From assembly GCA_003427395.1 (NCBI GenBank), contig BFEA01000344.1:958333-982789 (forward strand): a stretch of DNA of 24,457 bases, in the 5' to 3' direction. The stretch comes from Chara braunii (lineage: Eukaryota > Streptophyta > Charophyceae > Charales > Characeae). A program made the position numbers and the translations under genes. Positions 18,369-24,457 of the stretch are shown here, in pieces (the first letter of the stretch is position 1; every line of letters begins with the position of its first letter). Under the pieces are notes generated by a model that did not search any database, was not told the origin of the DNA, and was given only the letters and a program-made list of their open reading frames with translations.

Positions 18369-18795
18369 GGGCGCCAGGCGGCAGCAGGGCGTGCGGCGGA
18401 CGGCAGCAGGGTGAGTGGCAGGCGACAGTGGGGGCACGTGGGGACTTTTATTGCTTGCCTTCCAGTAGCACCATCTCAGATTGGCCGGTGATCTAGGCCA
18501 CGTGCGCAATAGTTGGCCCAGATTCCTGGCTGACCACAAAATCAATTGGGGGAAAAAAAAAGATTGACCATGAATCTGGACCGTGAGCTGGAGAACGGCT
18601 CCGTTTCATGGCCGATCCTTTTAAAATAAGGATCAGACCTGCGACCTGGGTCATTTGTATGTGTGAACGACTTGGATTCTTTGCCTTTTTTTTTTACTGT
18701 GATTGGCTGCAAATCTACGCCATTGGCACGCACGAACGGTGAACAGACCACCTGGCCCCACTATGACAGATATGACTCTGTAGGTGGGGTGATGT

Positions 18796-18835
<40 letters not shown>

Positions 18836-19293
18836 CCCAGGGTGTTGTAGAGGCCAGTTACTAGGCACACATTGATCGCCAGGAGCGGTCAGCCATGGTC
18901 GTCCTGCAGGAACGAGGCTGCCTTCCCATCCCATCCTCACGTCAATACTCCTAGCGCACCCCCTAACGATTCTGAAACGAAATCATGTTAATGGTCACTG
19001 ATGTCGCAACGTTGAATGCAGCTTGAAAAAGCATCACACAAGACACGAAAAAAATGAGCGCCTCTTCCAAAGAAACTGGAAAGATTCATCCGTTACTATG
19101 ACTAGTAACAAATGTATCTTGCCACCATCTGTGGGCACGTGCACTCTTTTTTCTTTTGATTCCTGTGCCGTGTGGCGAGGTCCTAACTCCAAACACTAAA
19201 GCACAGGCACCTTATCCTTCCAAATCCAGTACAATATCCAGATAGCAAAAAATTTTAATTTGCCAAAAGAGGATAGATCATCCATCACCTTTG
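18369..19293. other. No gene recognised
   Basis: Mixed unique-looking sequence with short ORFs only. It holds a 7-bp stem inverted repeat gatcctt/aaggatc at 18614-18634 and a 31-base T run at 18801-18831. On the minus strand the T run would be a poly(A) tail, so the sequence at 18832 and beyond could be a retroposed copy, but no source gene or clear target-site duplication is recognised. Confidence 0.4.
18801..18831 (-). repeat. Poly(T) run, possible minus-strand poly(A) tail
   Basis: 31 uninterrupted T bases, followed by taaagcccag. May be the tail of a SINE or processed transcript on the minus strand, or a simple homopolymer. Confidence 0.6.
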
Positions 19294-19374
19294 CCTTTTG
19301 AATTTTTTTTATGCTGAGCCTTTTGAATTTTTTTATGCTGAGCCAGGTGAGCCTTTGAATTTTTTTATGCTGAG
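19294..19374 (+). repeat. Three-copy tandem repeat (gaattttttttatgctgag)
   Basis: Three units of about 25-30 bases sharing ccttttgaa, a T run of 7-8 and atgctgag, with T-run length differences and a short insertion before the third. Confidence 0.85.
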
Positions 19375-19436
19375 TAATTCACAAACAGAAGAGTACAATG
19401 CCATGGGGATTTCTTTCGCTTGTTACTACAAAAACG

Positions 19437-20190
19437 GTGAGGATCTCCGTTTTACCCCCGTATCGAAACAAAAGATCTCCGTTTTACCCCCGTATCGAAA
19501 CAAAGGATCTCCGTTGTACCCCCGTATCGAAACAAAGGATCTCCGTTTTACCCCCGTGTCGAAACAAAGGCCCTTGTTTTACTGTTTTTACCCCACTATC
19601 AAAACAAAGGCCCTTTTTTAACCCCAGTATGAAAACAAAGACCCTTCTTTTACCCCAGTATCAAAACAAAGGCCCTTCTTTTGGCCCAGTATCAAAACAA
19701 AAGGCCCTTCTTTTACCCAAATATCAAAACAAAGGCCCTTCTTTTACCCCAGCATCAAAACAAAGGCCCTTGCCTAACCAGGCCCTTGTTTTACCCTAAT
19801 ATAAAAACAAAGGCCCTTCTTTTACCCCATATCAATACAAAGACCCTTGATTTACCCCAGTATCAAAACAAAGGCCCTTCTTTTACCCCATATCAATACA
19901 AACGCCCTTGATTTACCCCAGTATCAAAGCAAAGGCCCTTCTTTCACCCCAGTATCAAAACAAAGGCCCTTCGTTTACCCCATGTCTCTTATACACATCT
20001 AGATGTGTATAAGAGACAGCCCTTGATTTACCCCAGTATCAAAGCAAAGGCCCTTCTTTCACCCCAGTATCAAAACAAAGGCCCTTCGTTTACCCCAGCA
20101 CCACAACAAACGCCTTCTTTTACCCCAGTATGAAAACAAAGGCCCTTCTTTTACCCCAGTATCAAAACAAAGGCCCTTCTCTTAGTACCC
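19437..20190 (+). repeat. 31-bp minisatellite (about 23 copies)
   Basis: Tandem units built from caaaggccctt, cttttacccc and agtatcaaaa, period 31-32. The first four units are a variant with ggatctccgt and acccccgtatcg. Copies vary by a few bases. The period is not a multiple of three, so the ORFs spanning it change frame between units and are not coding. A mate-pair junction adapter (19983-20019) interrupts it. Confidence 0.95.
19983..20019. other. Nextera mate-pair junction adapter (two mosaic ends, sequencing artefact)
   Basis: Two Tn5 mosaic ends face each other: the first lacks only its outer C (19983-20000), the second is complete, AGATGTGTATAAGAGACAG (20001-20019). This is the circularisation adapter of mate-pair libraries. 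The 78 bases before it (19905-19982) are repeated exactly after it (20020-20097). Confidence 0.98.
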
Positions 20191-20197
20191 CGAACTA

Positions 20198-20459
20198 GTG
20201 TACAAGGGGGACCCTCGTTTGGCTTTTTACTACAAGTATTACTCTGGATTCTGGAAGTTACCTAAGGTAATTTTTCCTTGAGTTCGCACTTTAAAGTTTA
20301 AACAGCAAAATAAATAAGAATTCCTTTCAATTCTTACCACGCAGACTGAGATAAACTTCCACAGAGCGGTAAGAACACAAAAAGGGTGTCTTTGACTTCC
20401 AACCTGTAGTGTACAACCTCTGCCTATTTCCCCTCTCTCCCGATCCCCTCCACTTCCCC

Positions 20460-20460
<1 letters not shown>
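20198..20460. other. No gene recognised
   Basis: Mixed sequence leading into a pyrimidine-rich stretch just before the C run. Short ORFs only. Confidence 0.35.

Positions 20461-20519
<59 letters not shown>
20461..20519. repeat. 59-base homopolymer C run
   Basis: Uninterrupted C from 20461 to 20519, G on the other strand. It is preceded by acttcccct and followed by gggcc. Extremely long for a natural homopolymer; it may be a base-calling or assembly artefact. Confidence 0.95.
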
Positions 20520-20521
<2 letters not shown>

Positions 20522-20864
20522 GCCTTAAAACACAATGTTTTTTTTGGGTTTTCAACGTTTCAATAAATTGTAGAGAGCGTCAAAGATGAAACAAGGGCAT
20601 GTTTGGGTTAAATAACAGCCATCAGATCAGGGAGGATAAGTGGGAAATCTCCACCTTTGTAGCCATTCATAGAAGACGTAAAGAAGTGAAGCCGGCGGCT
20701 TTAAATTCACTCTCATTTAATGAATAGAGGATAAATGCCCAGGGACCATGGGAATTGCATAAAAAATGGACTAGTTGCTACCAGCTTCTCCCTCAGCTTT
20801 TGCTGCTGCTGCTGCTGCTGCTGTGGCGTTGGCGATGGCTACTATGCTGAAGTGGCGGCAATGG
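20520..20864. other. No gene recognised; contains (CTG)n
   Basis: A CTG trinucleotide tract lies at 20802-20823. The plus-strand ORF through here reads poly-Cys from it and is unlikely to be real. On the minus strand it is CAG, just past the stop of the candidate exon. Confidence 0.4.
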
Positions 20865-21146
20865 CTATGGCTCGCTCGTTTGGCTGTCTGCCGCCTCAGA
20901 GCTTGACGTCTGCGCAGAGGTCACCGTCGCCATTTCACTCTCCTCCTCTCCTTCTTCCCCCCCGTCATTTCCGCCAACGTTTCCCCCCTCATTGTCAGAA
21001 CTGCCAGCGGACGCGGCAGATGAAGAATCGAGCTTTGCTGCTGCGCTCATCACCTTGCCCTGTACTTCTAGAATATTGGGCGAGGTTGCCAGCACCGGTT
21101 CGCTTGATTCCACCCGCGCCAGAGCCCACACCAACCCCTGTTGCAT
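20865..21146 (-). CDS. Candidate small protein or terminal exon, unknown (acidic Ser/Gly-rich tail)
   Basis: A minus-strand frame from ATG 21146 to TAG 20867-20865, 93 codons. The first half has balanced composition (QQGLVWALARVESSEPVLAT, NILEVQGKVMSAAAKLDSS). The second half is low-complexity and acidic (NEGGNVGGNDGGEEGEEESE) with Ser/Thr near the end, the sort of disordered tail seen in nuclear proteins. An upstream in-frame stop (21182-21180) and a ttgggcag near 21170 allow either a separate short gene or a last exon with a splice acceptor there. No domain is recognised. The overlapping plus-strand ORF is Pro/Cys-rich and less convincing. Confidence 0.3.
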   Translation of the reverse strand: MQQGLVWALARVESSEPVLATSPNILEVQGKVMSAAAKLDSSSAASAGSSDNEGGNVGGNDGGEEGEEESEMATVTSAQTSSSEAADSQTSEP

Positions 21147-21186
21147 GAATAAGAAGGGCTTGAGGATCAACCTGCCCAATTAACCA

Positions 21187-21210
21187 CATCCATCCATCCA
21201 TCCATCCATC
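21187..21210 (+). repeat. (CATC)n microsatellite
   Basis: About six catc units in a row. Confidence 0.9.
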
Positions 21211-21500
21211 GAATCGTCAATCGACAAGCGGAGACACTGAGGCCATACTCACACTAGCCTAAGGATTTTCTGTAATGAATATGGCAGTAATGCTGGTCTT
21301 AGTACGTCCGATAAAGTCCTGGTCTTAGTACATCTTAACTTATAACAAAGGGGACGAGGTGTAGTGTGCGTGGGATAAAGGGGAAGGGGACGAGGATGAA
21401 CAAGACCGCAAAGAAGAGGGAAAGGATACTGAGAGGGAAAAAGCAGGGAGACATAAGAGGGGCTCAGCAAAAAGGAATATGTGGAGAAGAGGGGAGAGGA
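21211..21500. other. No gene recognised; purine-rich on the plus strand
   Basis: Contains the twice-used phrase tggtcttagtac (near 21294 and 21321) and then a purine-rich stretch with no supported gene. Confidence 0.35.
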
Positions 21501-21575
21501 GAGGAGGAGGAATATGGAGAGGATGGAGCGCAGAGAGGACAGGAGGAGGAATATGGAGCGGACGGAGCACAGAGA
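21501..21575 (+). repeat. 39-bp purine-rich tandem duplication
   Basis: Two units with gaggaggaatatggag spaced 39 bases apart, diverged at several positions. Confidence 0.75.
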
Positions 21576-21710
21576 AGTCCTATATTATTTATATCGATAA
21601 ATCTTATGTCTATGAATTATTTCATTTTCAGTGTATTTAGAATACTTGTTCAAGTTGTTCTAAGCATATTTTGTATGGTATAAATATATAAAGTATTATA
21701 AACAATAATG

Positions 21711-21767
21711 CATGCATGCACGCTGACACTGTGCATGCATGCACGCTGACACTGTGCATGCATGCAT
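21711..21767 (+). repeat. 23-bp tandem repeat with palindromic tgcatgcatgca core
   Basis: Two full units (21711-21733, 21734-21756) and a partial third. Each unit begins with alternating purine-pyrimidine tgcatgcatgca, followed by cgctgacactg. Confidence 0.93.
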
Positions 21768-22260
21768 CAGGACCGGCACTGTGCACAGATGCGTGCACGC
21801 AGATGCACACAGACCGGGTTGCTGAGAGTGTGGCGGGTTGTTCAGATGCAACGAAAAAGAAAGAGATGTGATACCAAAAAAAAAAAAAGAAAAAGAAAAG
21901 CGGAAAGATTGACTGTGCCAATTGACCACAGAAAAGGAAGGAGGAGGGGAGAGCGGGGGGGGTGGAGAGGGGGAGACTAGAAAGGAAAGAAAATGCCAAA
22001 ACAAACAATTTGCAGACTAACAGGCTGACCATAGAATTTCACTTTTCAAAAACGAACTCAACTCGTCAAGATCCGACTTCACAAGCCAGTCACAGAACCA
22101 CTCTCATCCCCCAAACACAACACGCCCTTATCATGACGATATCGGACCAAAAAGACACCTTGCACACATTCATTATCAGGGTGCATTGTGTCTGCGGAAA
22201 GACGGAAGGCAACTACCATCCAGTTTGACCAAAATAGAGTTCGATCAAGTCAGCAAGCGC
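21768..22260. other. No gene recognised
   Basis: Short ORFs on both strands without domains; an A-rich stretch at 21876-21900 and a G-rich stretch near 21950-21975. Confidence 0.35.
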
Positions 22261-22265
22261 GTATT

Positions 22266-23090
22266 TTAACCATGGTCAACGTGACATTGAATCGCAGTCA
22301 CATTGTGGTTCAAGACAACAATGCTCCACGTGAAGCGTAACCATGGTCAACATGCAGTTAAACCATTATACGGCGAGCACGTCATTTACATAACCCTGCC
22401 CATTCATTTACTTAACCATGGTCAACATGATATTTGACCATGGTCAACATGATATTTGACCATGGTCAACATGTGGTTCAGGTTATGGTGAACATGAAGC
22501 TTGGCCATGGTCAACATGCAGTTAAACCATCATACGGCGATCACGTCATTTACATAACCATGACCATTCATTTACTTAACCACTGTCAACATGATATTCG
22601 ACCATGGTCAACATGATATTTTACCATGGTCAACATGTGGTTCAGGTTATGGTTAACATAAGCTTAGCCATGGTCAACATGCAGTTAAACCACCATTCGG
22701 CGATCACGTCATTTACATAACCATGCCCATTCATTTACTTAACCACGGTCAACATGATATTTGACCATGGTCAACATGTGGTTCAGGTTATGGTGAACAT
22801 GAGGCTTAGCCATGGTCAACATGCAGTTAAACCATCATACAGCAATCACGTCATTTACATAACCCTGCCCATTCATTTACTTAACCANGGTCAACATGAT
22901 ATTTTACCATGGTCAACATCTGGTTCAGGTTATGGTTAACATGAGGCTTAGCCATGGTCAACATGCAGTCAAACCATTATTCGGCGATCATGTCACTTAC
23001 GTAACTATGGTCAGTCAGCATGCGGCCGCAGTCAGAGGTTATGGTCAACATGTGGTTCAGGTTATGGTTGACTGTAGTCGACACGAAGCT
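22266..23090 (+). repeat. CCATGG satellite with 142/163-bp higher-order units
   Basis: The core word accatggtcaacatg recurs throughout. Higher-order units can be phased on cagttaaacca (or cagtcaaacca) at 22355, 22519, 22682, 22824 and 22966, giving periods of 164, 163, 142 and 142. The two lengths differ by one 21-base subunit (gaccatggtcaacatgatat plus one base). Units also share ggcgatcacgtcatttacat and gcccattcatttacttaac. A perfect 14-bp palindrome, TTGACCATGGTCAA, appears in several subunits. Short ORFs here are repeat artefacts. Confidence 0.93.
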
Positions 23091-23105
23091 CAGTTGCTTT
23101 GAACA

Positions 23106-23168
23106 CATGGTGGTTTAACCATGGTTGCTGTGAACAACCATGGTGGTTTAACCATGGTTGCTGTAACC
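23106..23168 (+). repeat. 33-bp tandem duplication related to the CCATGG satellite
   Basis: Two copies starting at 23106 and 23139, each with catggtggtttaaccatggt. The unit is itself partly palindromic around ccatgg. Confidence 0.9.
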
Positions 23169-23312
23169 ATATATGACTGAGAATTTGTGAGAAATGCCCA
23201 GCATCCAGTTTAACCGCGCGATTGACAGGATCAACCAACCATGGTTACCAAGTAATACCAAGTAATACCAACTAAGTCTTACCGGTTTACCGTGCAGCTT
23301 AACTACGGTGTA

Positions 23313-23366
23313 AAAATCGCTGTGGTAAACCAGTAAATAAAAAACATGCAGGCTCACAGCGATTTT
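23313..23366. repeat. 12-bp inverted repeat
   Basis: aaaatcgctgtg (23313-23324) pairs with cacagcgatttt (23355-23366), with a 30-base loop. Confidence 0.75.
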
Positions 23367-23627
23367 GAAAACAGCTCGTCACAGTTGTAGTGGCCACAGC
23401 ATCTGGCTGCTAAAGCACCAGTACACACCACGCATCGGCCCGCGGGTGTCAGCACGAAAACCCGCACCACTTCGGAGGCCGCAAAAAATTTTGTTTTCTT
23501 CACCAGTGCCCCACGCCGCGCGGGCCCTCTGAGTTTTGCTTGTGGTGACAAAAACTTTCTGCAAGGCAAGGCAGGGGCTGCGTACTTGCGGTTCACGCCC
23601 CAGATGGAATAACTAAACGTTTGCAGA
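23367..23627. other. No gene recognised
   Basis: A minus-strand ORF of 80 codons (23596-23354) has clustered Cys and His, but too few ligands in the right order for a known zinc finger. No other coding signal. Confidence 0.35.
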
Positions 23628-23727
23628 TCGAATAAATAAACGTTTGAGCAAAGGAAAGAGTACGCACTGTGCAGACTAACAGCATGCCTGCGAATTTGTG
23701 CAAAACTGCAAACGTTTATTTATTCGA
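23628..23727. repeat. Perfect 19-bp inverted repeat, 62-base loop
   Basis: tcgaataaataaacgtttg (23628-23646) is the exact reverse complement of 23709-23727. A second site just upstream (aaacgtttgcag, about 23615-23626) is complementary to ctgcaaacgttt of the same right arm. It could fold into alternative hairpins or mark the ends of a small non-autonomous mobile element. Confidence 0.85.
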
Positions 23728-23749
23728 AAGAGCCCACAGACGCAACGCA

Positions 23750-23915
23750 CGCAACAACACCACCACCACCAGCACAACCACAACAACAAGAATACCAGAC
23801 AACAACAACAACAACCAACAAGGAATACTTGAGGATGAAAACAAACAAATGCCCACCACCAATCACCAATCACCAATCAACAATCAACAATCAACAACAA
23901 TGAAGAACAACGATC
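23750..23915 (+). repeat. CAA/CAC and AATCAMC low-complexity repeats
   Basis: Interrupted caccac and caacaa triplets (23756-23822), then tandem 7-base units aatcacc/aatcaac (about 23860-23900). Confidence 0.85.
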
Positions 23916-24070
23916 AATAACAAAATACAGAGTGCATCATATTCTTCGTTTTATGAAACGAAAAATTTTAAGAAGAAAAAGGGAAAACGACAGCAACTGT
24001 GCACGGCAACGGGCAGCTCAAGAAGAGTAATGGGCACTGGACAACAGTCACCTCCACGCCCTACCAACCC

Positions 24071-24305
24071 ACCACCCACTCCACCAGGGCCAGCACCCTA
24101 CCAACCCACGAATCTGCCAGCCCACCAAACCCACCAAACCCACCAAACCCACACCACCCACCAACCCACCAATCCACCAACCCACCACCCCACCACCCCA
24201 CAAAACCAACCAAACCAACCAAACCCACCAAACCCACCAAACCCACCAAACCCACCACCCACTCCACCAGGGCCGGCACCCTACCAACCCATGAATCTGC
24301 CAGCC
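24071..24305 (+). repeat. CCACCAAAC minisatellite between two 52-bp flanking repeats
   Basis: A 52-base block (24071-24122) recurs at 24254-24305 with two differences (offset 183). Between them are cccaccaaac and ccaaaccaa units. All frames are open over much of it, which reflects composition, not coding. Confidence 0.88.
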
Positions 24306-24443
24306 AACCAAACTGTTGCATACTGTAAAGGTGCAGACCAGAACAAGAACCGACCTCTCTAACAAAGTACAAGATAGCGCAGCGGAAAACTTAGATACCA
24401 ATGATCCGAACAATCAATATTGCAATGCAGCCCAGAACATACA

Positions 24444-24457
24444 TCATCATCATCATC
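24444..24457 (+). repeat. (CAT)n microsatellite at the window edge
   Basis: A catcatcat run reaching the last base, so its length is unknown. Confidence 0.9.

Noticed and set aside
19298-19911. Repetitive plus-strand ORFs (Asn-Lys-Gly-Pro type)
   Set aside because: The 31-bp period is not a multiple of three, several frames are open at once, and an adapter interrupts the array.
19437-20190. CRISPR array
   Set aside because: Repeats are directly adjacent with no unique spacers, units vary, and no cas genes exist in this eukaryotic context.
20735-21148. Plus-strand 137-codon ORF with poly-Cys
   Set aside because: The Cys run is the CTG microsatellite and the rest is Pro/Arg-rich; the opposite-strand frame looks better.
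23354-23596. MYND or RING-type zinc finger on the minus strand
   Set aside because: Clustered Cys/His (CVVC, RCCGHYNC) but ligand number and spacing do not fit a known finger; no start context or neighbours.

Overview
This is eukaryotic, repeat-dominated DNA, most likely from a plant-lineage genome. A streptophyte alga such as Chara is a guess from the overall style, not something the sequence proves. The primer-binding site resembles the initiator-tRNA-Met type common in plant Ty3/gypsy elements. There are long LTRs, many microsatellites and minisatellites, no operons, and no intact host gene. It is a draft short-read assembly: it has a 105-base N gap, scattered single Ns, and two copies of the Nextera/Tn5 mosaic-end adapter (17251-17269 and 19983-20019). 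Several apparent repeats are therefore probably assembly errors.

Layout. (1) 1-12202 reads as one degraded Ty3/gypsy LTR retrotransposon on the minus strand. The 5' LTR is about 9663-12202, the PBS 9639-9651, gag starts at 9518, then come CCHC zinc knuckle, aspartic protease, an unusual linker, RT-RNase H (6770-5253), a separate ORF with a PHD-like finger plus integrase (5209-3476), and three extra ORFs (A 3479-2997, B 3000-1972, C 2123-1468). The start of a 3' LTR (1098-1) runs off the left edge. Integrase-ORF A and ORF A-ORF B are each joined by a four-base ATGA stop/start overlap. (2) 12203-14191, minus strand, is a decayed gene with a CCHC knuckle, a long coiled coil, a short SAP-like region and a GIY-YIG nuclease domain. 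It is cut by the 5' LTR, so the gypsy element apparently landed inside it. It may be a permuted Penelope-like element, but no reverse transcriptase is in view. (3) 14690-14960 has three tandem tRNA-like units. (4) 14960-17250 is AT-rich, G-rich and minisatellite DNA with one weak exon candidate. (5) 17251-18219 is a Tn5 adapter followed by an apparently exact 950-bp copy of 9314-10263, almost certainly chimeric. (6) 18220-24457 is mostly non-coding: microsatellites, a 31-bp minisatellite interrupted by a full mate-pair junction adapter, a 59-base C run, one plausible minus-strand exon (21146-20865), a CCATGG-rich satellite with 142/163-bp higher-order units, inverted repeats and a CCACCAAAC minisatellite.

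How it works together. The LTR would drive a minus-strand genomic RNA. Gag, protease, RT-RNase H and integrase would perform the replication cycle. The PHD-like finger could guide integration by reading chromatin. The ATGA junctions suggest downstream ORFs made by termination-reinitiation from one RNA. All main ORFs carry stops or frameshifts, so this copy looks inactive, although some breaks coincide with Ns or duplicated contig ends and may be assembly errors.
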